64,000 nt of DNA from assembly GCF_007992455.1 (NCBI RefSeq), contig NZ_BKAH01000003.1:62001-126000 (forward strand), read 5' to 3'. This document shows, piece after piece, positions 14,752 to 23,214 of the stretch. Position 1 is the first letter of the stretch. Each line of letters begins with the position of its first letter. This DNA comes from Microbacterium saccharophilum (GTDB lineage Bacteria; Actinomycetota; Actinomycetes; Actinomycetales; Microbacteriaceae). The position numbers were made by a program, and so were the translations under genes. The notes beneath the pieces were generated by a model. The model searched no databases. It worked only from the letters and a program-made list of their open reading frames with translations, and was not told where the DNA came from.

Positions 14752-15228
14752 TCAGCGCGCGGCCGCGAGCAGCTCTTCGAGACGGTCGAGGGCGGGGCGC
14801 TGGCCCTTGACCAGACGCGCTCGCGCCCGGCCCACCGGCATCCATTCGATGCGGTCGACCTCGGGGAAGGACTGCGTCTGTCCCGACCGCGGCGGCCACT
14901 CCATCTCGAACTCGCCGTAGACGAACTCCGTCTCCGTGAACGCGGCGCCGTCGGCGACGAACACCGTCACCCGCTTACCGGAGGAGTACGCGAACGTGCC
15001 GAGTTCGGCGTAGGCGACGTCGGGCGCGTCGACTCCGAGCTCCTCGCGGAACTCCCGCCGCGCGGCATCCAACGCCGACTCGTCCTCGCCGTACTCGCCC
15101 TTCGGGATCGACCAGGCACCCTCGTCCTTCGCGGCCCAGAACGGACCGCCCATGTGCGCGACGAGCACCGACACCTCCCCCGTCCCGCCCAGGCGGTAGA
15201 GCAGGATGCCGGCGCTCGTCGTCGCCAT
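14752..15228 (-). CDS. NUDIX hydrolase
   Basis: A 158-residue NUDIX protein, predicted to hydrolyse a nucleoside diphosphate linked to another moiety. The full NUDIX box is present as GEYGEDE followed by SALDAARREFREELGV (about residues 45-67), with the metal-binding REFREE. The preceding WSIPKGE and the N-terminal TSAGILLYR strand resemble predicted (di)nucleotide polyphosphate hydrolases of the MutT group. It starts one base after the aldo/keto reductase stop, so it is likely coupled to that gene. The upstream-extended frame is rejected because it overlaps the reductase. Confidence 0.9.
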   Translation of the reverse strand: MATTSAGILLYRLGGTGEVSVLVAHMGGPFWAAKDEGAWSIPKGEYGEDESALDAARREFREELGVDAPDVAYAELGTFAYSSGKRVTVFVADGAAFTETEFVYGEFEMEWPPRSGQTQSFPEVDRIEWMPVGRARARLVKGQRPALDRLEELLAAAR

Positions 15229-15229
15229 G

Positions 15230-16243
15230 TCAGGCCGGGCGGCCCTTCGGGGACACCGTGTACGTCTCGTCGACATCGGTCACCGCGACGGGCGCGAGCG
15301 CGTCGGCGATGGCCGACATCGTGCCCTCGTCGAGCACCACGCCGGACGCCTTGACGGAGTCCTCGAGCTGCTCCGGACGGGAGGCGCCCACGAGCGCCGC
15401 CGCGACGTTCGGGTTCTGCAGCACCCACGCGATCGCGAGCTGCGGCATCGTCAGACCCGCCTCCTCCGCGATCGGCTTGAGCTTCTGCACGGCCGTCAGG
15501 ACCTCGTCGTTCATGAAGCGCTGGATGAAGTGCGCCCCGCTCTTGTCATCCGTCGCGCGCGACCCCTCGGGAACCGGCTGCCCCGGCAGGTACTTGCCCG
15601 ACAGCACGCCCTGCGCCATCGGCGACCAGACGATCTGCGAGATGCCGAGCTCTTCCGAGGCCGGCACGACCTTGCCCTCGATGACGCGCCAGAGCGCGGA
15701 GTACTGCGGCTGGTTCGACACGAGCTGGAACTTCAGCTCCTTCGCCAGCGCGGCGCCTTCGCGCAGCTGCTCGGCCGTCCACTCGCTCACGCCGATGTAC
15801 AGCGCCTTGCCCTGGCGGACGACGTCGGCGAAGGCCTGCATCGTCTCCTCGAGCGGCGTCTCGTAGTCGTACCGGTGCGCCTGGTACAGGTCGACGTAGT
15901 CGACGCCGAGGCGGGAGAGCGAGCCGTTGATGCCGTCGAAGATGTGCTTGCGGGAGAGGCCCTGGTCGTTCGGACCCTTGCGGCCGATCGGCCAGTAGAC
16001 CTTCGTGAAGACCTCGAACTGCGTACGGTCCAGGCCCTTCAGCGCCTCACCGAGGACGACCTCGGCGGCCGTGTTGGCGTACGTGTCGGCGGTGTCGAAC
16101 GACGTGATCCCGAGGTCGAGCGCCTTGTGGACCGTCGCGATCGCCGCGTCGTTGCCCACCTGGGAGGCGTGCGTCACCCAGTTGCCGTAGGTGATCTCCG
16201 AGACCTTGAATCCGCTGTTGCCGAGATAGCGATAGTTGACCAT
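15230..16243 (-). CDS. Aldo/keto reductase (potassium-channel beta-subunit type)
   Basis: NADPH-dependent aldo/keto reductase of 337 residues. The catalytic tetrad is visible: Asp and Tyr in TSFDTADTYA (about residues 50-55), Lys in VFTKVYWP, and His in DLYQAHRYD. The N-terminus MVNYRYLGNSGFKVSEITYGNW and the VGASRPEQLEDSVKA block near the C-terminus are typical of the Kv-beta-like subfamily. The substrate is unknown. The ATG at 16243 follows TAGCGT by six bases. GGAGGG abuts the ATG too closely to act as a normal ribosome site. Confidence 0.92.
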   Translation of the reverse strand: MVNYRYLGNSGFKVSEITYGNWVTHASQVGNDAAIATVHKALDLGITSFDTADTYANTAAEVVLGEALKGLDRTQFEVFTKVYWPIGRKGPNDQGLSRKHIFDGINGSLSRLGVDYVDLYQAHRYDYETPLEETMQAFADVVRQGKALYIGVSEWTAEQLREGAALAKELKFQLVSNQPQYSALWRVIEGKVVPASEELGISQIVWSPMAQGVLSGKYLPGQPVPEGSRATDDKSGAHFIQRFMNDEVLTAVQKLKPIAEEAGLTMPQLAIAWVLQNPNVAAALVGASRPEQLEDSVKASGVVLDEGTMSAIADALAPVAVTDVDETYTVSPKGRPA

Positions 16244-16249
16244 CCCTCC

Positions 16250-16255
16250 ACGCTA
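16250..16255 (-). promoter_or_regulatory. -10 box, leaderless promoter of the aldo/keto reductase gene
   Basis: TAGCGT on the minus strand, six bases before the ATG. Further upstream, at 16290-16297, is AAACGTTT, an 8-base palindrome that could be a LacI-type site. The remaining about 160 bases up to the rlmN stop hold nothing I recognise. Confidence 0.5.
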
Positions 16256-16462
16256 GCGGCGCCGCGCGGGGGCGGGGCCCGGATCGGCGAAACGTTTTCT
16301 GACGTCGCGCACCGCCGCCGCTGCCGTGTCCGCACTGCGAACTGCAGAAGCGAGCGTGACGGGTGGGGCGTGGGACAGCACACCTGCCACAGCTTTCACA
16401 CCCGATCCTGCATTTCGCTCGAGAGCGCGCAGGGGCGGGAGCAGCGGGTCGTCGCCGTCCGG

Positions 16463-17719
16463 TCAGGCGACGGGGACGTCGTCCGCGGCGCGCTGATCGT
16501 CCTCGGTGGCGACGAGCTGGCCGCACGCCCCGTCGATCTCCTTGCCGCGGGTGTCGCGGAGGGTCGTCGGGATGCCGGACTCGTTGAGGCGGCGGACGAA
16601 CTCGTTCTGGACGTCGACGTCGGATGCCGTCCAGATCGACCCCGGCGTCGGGTTCAGCGGGATCGGGTTGACGTGCACCCAGCCGCGACCGCGGGCGTTG
16701 AGCTTCTCCGCGAGGAGATCCGCGCGCCAGGCGTGGTCGTTCATGTCCTTGATGAGCGCGTACTCGATCGACACGCGCCGGCCGGTCTTCTCGAAGTAGG
16801 TGCGGGCGGCATCGAGCGCCTCGTCCACCTTCCACCGGGAGTTCACCGGGATGAGCTCGTCGCGCAGGTGGTCGTCCGGGGCGTGCAGCGAGAGCGCGAA
16901 CGTCACCGGGATGTCTTCGGCGGCGAGCTTGAGGATCGCCGGCACGAGGCCGACCGTCGACACCGTGATGCCGCGCGCGCTCATGCCGATGCCGTGCGTC
17001 TTGTCGACCATGACCCGCACGGCCTGCATGACCCGCGCGTAGTTCGCGAGCGGCTCACCCATGCCCATGAACACGATGTTCGTGACGCGCTCGCCCTCGT
17101 GGCCGAGTCCCCGCGGGTCGCCGAGCCCGCCGTCGGCGATGAGGCGGTTCGCGCGGACGATCTGCTCGATGATCTCCGCGGCCGACATGTTGCGGGTGAG
17201 GCCGGCCTGACCGGTCGCGCAGAACGGGCAGTTCATGCCGCAGCCGGCCTGGCTCGACACGCACAGGGTGATCCGTCCCGGGTAGCGCATGAGCACGGAC
17301 TCGACGAGAGCGCCGTCGTGCAGCTTCCACAGGAACTTGATCGTGTCGCCGCGATCGGTTTCCAGCCGCCGCACCTCGGTGAGCAGCGGCGGCAGCATGC
17401 CGGCGACGAGCTCGTCGCGGCCGGCGGCCGGGAGGTCGGTCATGAGCGCGGGGTCGGAGGTGAAGTGCGTGAAGTAGTGCTTCTCGAGCTGCTTGGCGCG
17501 GAAGCCCGGCATCCCGAGCTCCTTCACCTTCTCCACCCGCTGCTCGGGGGTGAGGTCGGCGAGGTGCACGGGCGGCTTGCCGCGCTTCGGGCTCGCGAAC
17601 TGGAGGAGGGGGCGCCCCTCCTCGTCCTTCTTCTGCGACCAGCCCTCGGTGGCGGGGCGCACCTGGCGCGGCGGCGCGGTGCGCAGCTTCGTGGCGCGCA
17701 CAGGGGAGGACTCGGTCAT
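16463..17719 (-). CDS. rlmN: 23S rRNA / tRNA m2A methyltransferase RlmN
   Basis: Radical-SAM enzyme of 418 residues that makes 2-methyladenosine in 23S rRNA (A2503, E. coli numbering) and in some tRNAs. The iron-sulfur ligands lie in [11 protein letters not shown] (about residue 170). The GGMGEP-like loop reads [12 protein letters not shown], and the acceptor Cys is in DGACGQL close to the C-terminus. Length is slightly above the E. coli enzyme because of a basic N-terminal extension (about 50 residues). The ATG at 17719 has TACCCT six bases upstream, which supports a leaderless start. Longer upstream frames have no family match. Confidence 0.95.
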   Translation of the reverse strand: MTESSPVRATKLRTAPPRQVRPATEGWSQKKDEEGRPLLQFASPKRGKPPVHLADLTPEQRVEKVKELGMPGFRAKQLEKHYFTHFTSDPALMTDLPAAGRDELVAGMLPPLLTEVRRLETDRGDTIKFLWKLHDGALVESVLMRYPGRITLCVSSQAGCGMNCPFCATGQAGLTRNMSAAEIIEQIVRANRLIADGGLGDPRGLGHEGERVTNIVFMGMGEPLANYARVMQAVRVMVDKTHGIGMSARGITVSTVGLVPAILKLAAEDIPVTFALSLHAPDDHLRDELIPVNSRWKVDEALDAARTYFEKTGRRVSIEYALIKDMNDHAWRADLLAEKLNARGRGWVHVNPIPLNPTPGSIWTASDVDVQNEFVRRLNESGIPTTLRDTRGKEIDGACGQLVATEDDQRAADDVPVA

Positions 17720-17725
17720 CGTTCC

Positions 17726-17731
17726 AGGGTA
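17726..17731 (-). promoter_or_regulatory. -10 box, leaderless promoter of rlmN
   Basis: TACCCT on the minus strand followed by GGAACG and the ATG. The six-base spacing matches the other leaderless starts in the window. Confidence 0.55.
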
Positions 17732-17797
17732 GAGGAGCGACCTGGGCGAGTGCCGCGTGGCGCGGGCGACACCCTGCCGCCGCCGTGTCGCCGGGAG

Positions 17798-17803
17798 TAC
17801 CGT
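17798..17803 (+). promoter_or_regulatory. -10 box, leaderless promoter of the 17810 gene
   Basis: TACCGT followed by GAGCGC and a GTG at 17810. It decides the start, because the upstream frame is open for kilobases without homology. Confidence 0.5.
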
Positions 17804-17809
17804 GAGCGC

Positions 17810-18574
17810 GTGGACGCGAAACGACGCGCCGCGCTGAATGACCTCCGCCGCCGCGTCTACGGACCGGAGGGCGCGCACGACACCGAGACGCTGGACCGGC
17901 TGCGCGTTCTCGAGGAGGAGATGCACCGCGACGTGCCGCCGACCGAGGCGTTCGCCGCCCCGGCCCTCACCACCGTCGCCCCCGAGACGGCGACCGTGTA
18001 CACGGCCACTCCCCCGCGCGCCCGCGACGCGGAGAGGCCCGCCTGGCGGCGGACGGTGCCCACGGCCGTCGGGGCGGTCGTGATCGTCGTCGTGGCCCTG
18101 GCGCTCAGCGGCGTGTTCGGCCGCCCGCCGGCGATCACCACCCACGCGGTGCCGGCGGCCGAGGCGCGCGCCCTCGCCGCAGACGCCGGTGCCGTCATGC
18201 TGCAGCGCATCGTGGTCCTGAGCGGCTTCGACCTCGTGCCGCTGCCGGAGGGCGAACACGTTCCGGCGTTCCCGACGGACGGGACGATGCAGTGGGCCGT
18301 GCTGGTCGCCCACAGCCACGGCTGGGCCGTGTGGATCGCGGGCGCCGACGGCGAACGCGGGACCGAGCACTGCCTCGCGGCGGAGCGGGAGGACGAGGCG
18401 TGGGCGCGCTGCGTGCTCGCCGACGATCAGGACGATGAGGTCCTCGCCGTCACGGTGCCGGGTGCGGCGTCGGGACGCGGCGGGCGTCCGCTGCCCGGCG
18501 AGCGCCTGGGGTTCTGGTGGTCCGCTGCCGAGCGGGCGATCTACGTGGTGCGCACCACGACGAACGGAGACTGA
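17810..18574 (+). CDS. Single-pass membrane protein, unknown function
   Basis: A 254-residue protein I do not recognise. The first about 80 residues are charged ([21 protein letters not shown], then Pro/Thr-rich). A single hydrophobic segment follows ([20 protein letters not shown], about residues 85-104). The rest is a soluble domain with two Cys ([15 protein letters not shown]) ending near [16 protein letters not shown]. The likely topology is a cytoplasmic N-terminus and an extracytoplasmic sensor-like domain, where the Cys pair could form a disulfide. It is divergent from rlmN and lies 20 bases before a GNAT gene. Confidence 0.75.
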   Translation: MDAKRRAALNDLRRRVYGPEGAHDTETLDRLRVLEEEMHRDVPPTEAFAAPALTTVAPETATVYTATPPRARDAERPAWRRTVPTAVGAVVIVVVALALSGVFGRPPAITTHAVPAAEARALAADAGAVMLQRIVVLSGFDLVPLPEGEHVPAFPTDGTMQWAVLVAHSHGWAVWIAGADGERGTEHCLAAEREDEAWARCVLADDQDDEVLAVTVPGAASGRGGRPLPGERLGFWWSAAERAIYVVRTTTNGD

Positions 18575-18582
18575 GCGTTCGG

Positions 18583-18588
18583 TAACGT
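18583..18588 (+). promoter_or_regulatory. -10 box, leaderless promoter of the GNAT gene
   Basis: TAACGT, six bases, then the ATG at 18595. Confidence 0.5.
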
Positions 18589-18594
18589 GGAGCC

Positions 18595-19065
18595 ATGAGC
18601 GATGACGTCCGGATCCGCGACATCGGCCCCGACGATGCCGGCGAGGTGCTCACGATCCAGCGCGCCGCGTTCCTGAGCGAGGCGCAGATCTACCGCAGCG
18701 TCGACATGCCGCCGCTCACCCAGACGCTCGAGGAGCTGCAGGCCGAGCTCCGCGACAACCTCGGCTGCGTCGCGCTCGACGGCTCCCGGATCGTCGGCGC
18801 CGTCCGCGCGCAGCGCGACGGCGACCTGCTCCTCATCGGCCGGATCGCGATCGCCCCCGATCAGCAGGGGGCCGGCATCGGCTCGCAGCTGCTCGCCGCG
18901 GTCGAGAAGCGGGGGCGGGATGCCGGCGCGACCGAGGCGGAGCTGTTCACGGGCTCGCTCAGCGAAGCGAACCTCCGCCTCTACGAACGCGAGGGCTACG
19001 CCGAGACCGAGCGCGTCCCCGGCGACGGCAGCGACCAGATCTTCCTGCGCAAGCCGCTGGCCTGA
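18595..19065 (+). CDS. GNAT-family N-acetyltransferase
   Basis: A 156-residue acetyl-CoA-dependent acyltransferase. The N-terminal strand [22 protein letters not shown], the strand-4 and pyrophosphate-loop block [22 protein letters not shown] (Q/RxxGxG/A as QQGAGIG) and the terminal [15 protein letters not shown] are all typical. The substrate is not predictable. The LysE-family gene follows after 13 bases, so they probably share a transcript. Confidence 0.9.
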   Translation: MSDDVRIRDIGPDDAGEVLTIQRAAFLSEAQIYRSVDMPPLTQTLEELQAELRDNLGCVALDGSRIVGAVRAQRDGDLLLIGRIAIAPDQQGAGIGSQLLAAVEKRGRDAGATEAELFTGSLSEANLRLYEREGYAETERVPGDGSDQIFLRKPLA

Positions 19066-19078
19066 ACCGGCCGCGCCC

Positions 19079-19720
19079 GTGGTCTCCCTCGAGTCCCTTG
19101 CCGCCTTCGCCGTCGCGGCACTCGTCCTGATCGTCATCCCCGGCCCCGCCGTGCTGTTCTCGGTCGGCCGGACCCTCGCGCTCGGGCGGCGCGGCGGCCT
19201 GCTGAGCGTGCTCGGCGTCACGCTCGCACTCATCCCGATCGTCATCCTCGTCGCCTTCGGCGTCGGCGCCGTCATCGCCCAGTCGATCGTGCTGTTCACG
19301 GTCCTGCGGGTGCTGGGCGCGCTGTACCTCGTGTATCTCGGCATCCAGGCGATCCGGCACCGCAAGGACAGCGCCCCCGACGTCGTGGCGGCGCGGCTGC
19401 CGCAGTCGCCCGCGACCCAGCTCCGGCAGGGCTTCGTCGTCGGGATCACCAACCCGAAGACGATCGCGTTCTTCGTCGCCGTCCTGCCGCAGTTCGTCGA
19501 CATCCGCGCGGATGCCCCGGTCCCGCTGCAGATGATCGAGCTGGGCCTCGTGTTCGCGGCCATCGCGCTCATCTCCGACAGCGTCTGGGTGTTCGCCGCC
19601 GCGGCCGCCCGCGCCTGGTTCGCGCGCTCCCCGAAGCGGATCGAGACGCTGACGGCCACGGGCGGCGGGATGATGATCGGTCTCGGCGGCGTCCTCCTCG
19701 TCACAGGACCCCAGCACTGA
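19079..19720 (+). CDS. LysE/RhtB-family amino-acid exporter
   Basis: A 213-residue membrane protein of the LysE/RhtB translocator family, which exports amino acids or related small molecules. The family signature near the N-terminus (VIPGPAVLFSVGRTLALGRRGG) and the central GFVVGITNPKTIAFFVAVLPQF motif are present, with about six hydrophobic segments. The GTG at 19079 gives the usual family length. Longer frames overlap the GNAT gene without homology. The natural substrate is unknown; the pairing with an acetyltransferase may be incidental. Confidence 0.9.
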   Translation: MVSLESLAAFAVAALVLIVIPGPAVLFSVGRTLALGRRGGLLSVLGVTLALIPIVILVAFGVGAVIAQSIVLFTVLRVLGALYLVYLGIQAIRHRKDSAPDVVAARLPQSPATQLRQGFVVGITNPKTIAFFVAVLPQFVDIRADAPVPLQMIELGLVFAAIALISDSVWVFAAAAARAWFARSPKRIETLTATGGGMMIGLGGVLLVTGPQH

Positions 19721-19736
19721 CGCGCCGGCGCTCGAC

Positions 19737-19742
19737 TAGCGT
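19737..19742 (+). promoter_or_regulatory. -10 box before the HAD hydrolase
   Basis: TAGCGT, ten bases before the ATG at 19753. It overlaps a GTG at 19741, which therefore is not likely to be the start. Confidence 0.45.
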
Positions 19743-19752
19743 GGACATCCTC

Positions 19753-20610
19753 ATGACGTCGCAGCGCATCGCCTTCCTCGACGTGGACGGCACGATCCTC
19801 GAGCACGGCTCGGTCATCGCCCCCTCCACCGTCACCGCCGTCCGCACCGCCCGCAAGAACGGGCATCTCGTGTATCTGAGCACGGGCCGCTCCGACGGCG
19901 ACGTGCACCCCGACGTCCGCGCCATCGGCTTCGACGGGGCGATCACGAACGGCGGCGCCTACGCGACGCGTGGCGACGAGCTCATCGTCTCCCACCCCAT
20001 GCCGCGGCGCGAGGTGGAACGGCTCGTGGCCTACTTCACGGCGCACGGGATGGAGTACTTCCTGCAGTCGCACGAGCGGGTGTTCGCGAGCCCCGGCATC
20101 CGCGTCCGCGTCGACGAGTTCATGCGCCACCGACGGGAACGGCGCGCCGAGGACCTGCGCACGCTCGGGGTGGCGGAGGACGACCTTCCGGACGTCTCGC
20201 TGCACCAGTATGCGGACGTGTCCGAGGCCGACCTCGACGAGATCGCCAAGGCGGTGTTCGTGAGCGACCGCTCCGACAGCCTCGACCGGGCGCAGACCGA
20301 CCTCGGCGACACCTTCCACGTCATCCCGGGCAGCATGCCGATGCCGGGCGGCAGCAACGGCGAGATCAGCATGCTCGGGACGACGAAGGGGGCCGCGATC
20401 CTCGAGGTGCTCGCGCTCCTCGACCGCGACCCCGCGGATGCCATCGGCATCGGCGACAGCTGGAACGACGTGGAGATGTTCGAGGTGTGCGGCGTGTCCG
20501 TCGCCATGGGCAACGCGGACCCCGAGCTGCAGGCCCGCGCCGACCGCGTCACGACCGGGGTGCTGGATGACGGCGTTTGGAACGCCTTCGTCGCCCTCGG
20601 CCTCGTCTGA
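19753..20610 (+). CDS. Cof-type HAD phosphatase
   Basis: Haloacid-dehalogenase superfamily phosphatase of 285 residues, Cof/YbiV subfamily with a C2 cap. Motif I is AFLDVDGTI (about residue 10, nucleophile and general acid Asp), motif II is VYLSTGRSDG, motif III is the TKGAAI lysine region, and motif IV is IGIGDSWNDVEMFEV. These enzymes remove phosphate from sugar phosphates or cofactors such as FMN or PLP. The exact substrate is open. Convergent with the short-chain dehydrogenase gene 15 bases downstream. Confidence 0.92.
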   Translation: MTSQRIAFLDVDGTILEHGSVIAPSTVTAVRTARKNGHLVYLSTGRSDGDVHPDVRAIGFDGAITNGGAYATRGDELIVSHPMPRREVERLVAYFTAHGMEYFLQSHERVFASPGIRVRVDEFMRHRRERRAEDLRTLGVAEDDLPDVSLHQYADVSEADLDEIAKAVFVSDRSDSLDRAQTDLGDTFHVIPGSMPMPGGSNGEISMLGTTKGAAILEVLALLDRDPADAIGIGDSWNDVEMFEVCGVSVAMGNADPELQARADRVTTGVLDDGVWNAFVALGLV

Positions 20611-20625
20611 TCCGTCCGCCTCGCC

Positions 20626-21462
20626 TCAGTCGAGGAAGATGTCCGGGTAGAGCTCGGCATCCGGTGTGCCGGGCGTCGCGGCGTACCGCGCGAAGTCGGT
20701 GACGCCGGCGTCGCGCAGCACGTCCTCCACGATGAGGCTCTGCCCGGTGTAGTCCCGCGCGGGCTTCCGCAGCACCTCGTAGGCGGCATCCGCGTAGATC
20801 TCCGGGGTGCGGCTGACCTTCATCATCCGGTCGCCGCCGAGCGCGAACTGCACGGCGGCGGTCGCGATGGTCGTCGCCGGCCACAGGGTGTTGGCGGCGA
20901 TGCCGTCCTTCGCGAACTCCGCCGCCATCCCCAGGGTCGCCATCGACATGCCGTACTTGGCCATCGTGTAGCCGGTGTGCGCGCCCAGCCACTTCGGGCT
21001 GAGGTTCAGCGGCGGCGACAGCGACAGGATGTGCGGGTTCTCCGCCTCCTTCAGGATCGGGATCGCTGCGCGGGAGAGCAGGAAGGTGCCGCGCACGTTG
21101 ACGTCCTGCATGAGGTCGTACTTCTTGGCGGCCAGGTCGAGCGAGCCGGACAGGTCGATGACGGAGGCGTTGTTGACGACGATGTCGATGCCGCCGAACT
21201 CGCCCTGCGTCTTCAGCACGGCCTCGGTGATGTCGTCGTCATTGCGGACGTCGCCGACGATCGGAAGGGCCTGTCCCCCCGCCGCGCGGATCTCCTCGGC
21301 GGCGCTGTGCACGGTGCCGGCGAGCTTGGGATGCGGTGTGTCGGTCTTTGCCAGCAGGGCGATGTTGGCGCCGTCGCGGGCCGCGCGCAGGGCGATGGCG
21401 AGGCCGATGCCACGACTGCCGCCGGACATCAGGATGGTCTTGCCGGCGAGGGTGGCGGTCAT
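20626..21462 (-). CDS. Short-chain dehydrogenase (HSDL2-like)
   Basis: SDR-fold oxidoreductase of 278 residues. It has the NAD(P) motif SGGSRGIGLA (TGxxxGxG type), the NNAS loop, and the catalytic YTMAKYG (YxxxK). The extended C-terminal part with YTGQSLIVEDVL resembles hydroxysteroid dehydrogenase-like 2 proteins. It is the last gene of a three-gene operon and overlaps the enoyl-CoA hydratase by four bases (ATGA). The substrate is unknown; the operon suggests a fatty-acid or branched-chain acyl-CoA intermediate. Confidence 0.9.
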   Translation of the reverse strand: MTATLAGKTILMSGGSRGIGLAIALRAARDGANIALLAKTDTPHPKLAGTVHSAAEEIRAAGGQALPIVGDVRNDDDITEAVLKTQGEFGGIDIVVNNASVIDLSGSLDLAAKKYDLMQDVNVRGTFLLSRAAIPILKEAENPHILSLSPPLNLSPKWLGAHTGYTMAKYGMSMATLGMAAEFAKDGIAANTLWPATTIATAAVQFALGGDRMMKVSRTPEIYADAAYEVLRKPARDYTGQSLIVEDVLRDAGVTDFARYAATPGTPDAELYPDIFLD

Positions 21463-22253
21463 GAGGGCTCCTTGGTCGTGCGCTTGGCGGACGCCGCGGC
21501 GAAGGCCGCGACGCGCGCCTTCGACTCGTCCGTGTCGAACCGGGCGCCGATCGAGCGCGCCTCGTCGTCGAGGTTGTCCGCGAAGCCGCGCCCCGCGCCG
21601 GTGCGGATGAGGCGCTTGGCCTGGCCGTACGCCGCGGTGGCGCCGTCCAGCCAGGACTGCGCGACCTCCGCAGCGCGGGCGCCGGGGTCGGCGGCGATCT
21701 CGGTGACGAGGCCCCAGTCCAGGGCCGTCTCGGCGTCGATCGTGACGTCCTGCAGCAGCATCCGCAGGGCCCGGCGCTGGCCGATCGCGGCGGGGAGAAG
21801 CGTGGAGACGCCGAGATCGGGAGTCAGGCCGATGTTCGCGTACTTGCTGACGAACTTCGCCCCCTCGGACGCGACGATGTAGTCGGCGACGAGCATGAGC
21901 CCCAGGCCGCCGCCCGCGACCGGCCCGTCGACGGCCGCGACGATCGGCTTGTCGGATTCCACGAACGCACGGATGCCGTCGTGGATCGTGTGGGCCATCT
22001 CGGTCACCGCCGCGCCGCCCGCGCCGGATCCGGCCATCGCGACGACGTCGCCGCCGGCGCAGAAGCCGCGGCCGTTGGCATCCAGCAGGATCGCGCCGAC
22101 CGTCGGATCGGACGTCAGCTCGCGGGCGACCTCCCGCCAGCGGGTGCCCATTTCGAAGTCCATCGCGTTGAGGTACGCCGGACGGTTGAAGGTCATGCGC
22201 GCGAGCGCGCCCTCACGGGTGAGGAGGATGGTGTCACTCATGCCGTCGCTCAT
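21459..22253 (-). CDS. Enoyl-CoA hydratase/isomerase family protein
   Basis: Crotonase-fold protein of 264 residues. The oxyanion-hole blocks are [28 protein letters not shown] and [18 protein letters not shown]. The usual catalytic Glu region reads [18 protein letters not shown], where Asp replaces Glu in the position PDLG, as in several isomerase or lyase members, so hydratase activity is not certain. The ATG at 22253 overlaps the upstream SDR stop (ATGA). An ATG at 22241 is an alternative start. It also overlaps the downstream SDR by four bases, indicating tight translational coupling. Confidence 0.9.
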   Translation of the reverse strand: MSDGMSDTILLTREGALARMTFNRPAYLNAMDFEMGTRWREVARELTSDPTVGAILLDANGRGFCAGGDVVAMAGSGAGGAAVTEMAHTIHDGIRAFVESDKPIVAAVDGPVAGGGLGLMLVADYIVASEGAKFVSKYANIGLTPDLGVSTLLPAAIGQRRALRMLLQDVTIDAETALDWGLVTEIAADPGARAAEVAQSWLDGATAAYGQAKRLIRTGAGRGFADNLDDEARSIGARFDTDESKARVAAFAAASAKRTTKEPS

Positions 22254-23008
22254 TTCGGGGCCATGCGGATCGCGCCGTCGAGACGGATCGTCTCGCCGTT
22301 CAGATAGCCGTTCTCGACGATGGACTGGACGAGCGCGGCGTACTCGTCGGGCCGACCGAGACGCTGCGGGTACGGGACCTGCTGGCCGAGCGAGTCCTGC
22401 GCGGCCTGCGGGAGCGAGGCCAGCATGGGCGTCTCCATGATGCCGGGCGCGATCGTGCAGACGCGGATGCCGTAGCGGGCGAGTTCGCGTGCGATCGGCA
22501 GGGTCATCGCGTGTACGCCGCCCTTGCTCGCGGCGTAGGCCGGCTGCCCGATCTGGCCGTCGAAGGCGGCCACGGATGCGGTGTTGACGATGACGCCGCG
22601 GTCGCCGCCCGCGGTGGGCTCGGTCTTCGCCATCGCAGCAGAGGCGTGCGCGATCACGTTGTACGTGCCGATGAGGTTGATGCGGACGATCTTCTCGAAT
22701 CCGCCGAGCGGCGACGGGTTGCCGTCCCGGTCGAGGACCTTCGCGGGCGGAGCGACGCCGGCGCAGTTGACGACGATGCGCAGGGGGGCGACGTCTGCAG
22801 CGGCGACGGCGGCGGCGACCTGCTCGCCGTCGGTGACGTCTGCGGGGGCGAAACGGCCGCCGAACTCCGCGGCGGCATCCGCGCCGTTCGAGCCCGGCAG
22901 ATCCACGATCGTGACGAGCGCACCCGCGGCGGCGAGGCGGCGAGCCGTGGCGAGGCCCAGGCCGCTGGCGCCGCCCGTGACGAGGGCGCCGGATCCGGCG
23001 ATGTCCAT
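22250..23008 (-). CDS. 3-hydroxyacyl-CoA dehydrogenase, SDR type (HSD10-like)
   Basis: SDR protein of 252 residues closest to type-2 3-hydroxyacyl-CoA dehydrogenases (HSD17B10-like), which oxidise 3-hydroxyacyl-CoA, including 2-methyl-3-hydroxybutyryl-CoA. It carries [16 protein letters not shown], the VNCAGVAP loop, the catalytic Ser in [10 protein letters not shown], and YAASKGG. The [10 protein letters not shown] segment after the active site is characteristic. The ribosome site GAAGGAG sits five bases before the ATG. It is first in the SDR-hydratase-SDR operon, which with the thiolase gene could complete a beta-oxidation spiral. Confidence 0.92.
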   Translation of the reverse strand: MDIAGSGALVTGGASGLGLATARRLAAAGALVTIVDLPGSNGADAAAEFGGRFAPADVTDGEQVAAAVAAADVAPLRIVVNCAGVAPPAKVLDRDGNPSPLGGFEKIVRINLIGTYNVIAHASAAMAKTEPTAGGDRGVIVNTASVAAFDGQIGQPAYAASKGGVHAMTLPIARELARYGIRVCTIAPGIMETPMLASLPQAAQDSLGQQVPYPQRLGRPDEYAALVQSIVENGYLNGETIRLDGAIRMAPK

Positions 23009-23131
23009 GCGTTCTCCTTCGAACTGGTATTCCGTTCCACACTACGCGGGACTGCGTGCCAGGACCGCATCCCTGCGAACAGGCTACCGGGCCAGGCGAC
23101 CCTCGTCCCCGCTGACAAACCACGATCAGCG

Positions 23132-23160
23132 TGAGAAACACGTTCCAGCGCGGTTTCTCA
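23132..23160. other. Inverted repeat downstream of dinB
   Basis: TGAGAAAC and GTTTCTCA form perfect 8-base arms with a 13-base spacer, inside the 206-base gap between the SDR operon and dinB. It lies about 55 bases past the dinB stop in its direction of transcription, but no T-run follows. It could be a weak terminator or an operator for the SDR operon. I see nothing else of note in this gap. Confidence 0.4.
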
Positions 23161-23214
23161 TGCTCGATGTGGTTTCTCGGCTGCACGGCCTGGCCCCGCG
23201 TCCCGCGCGCGCCG

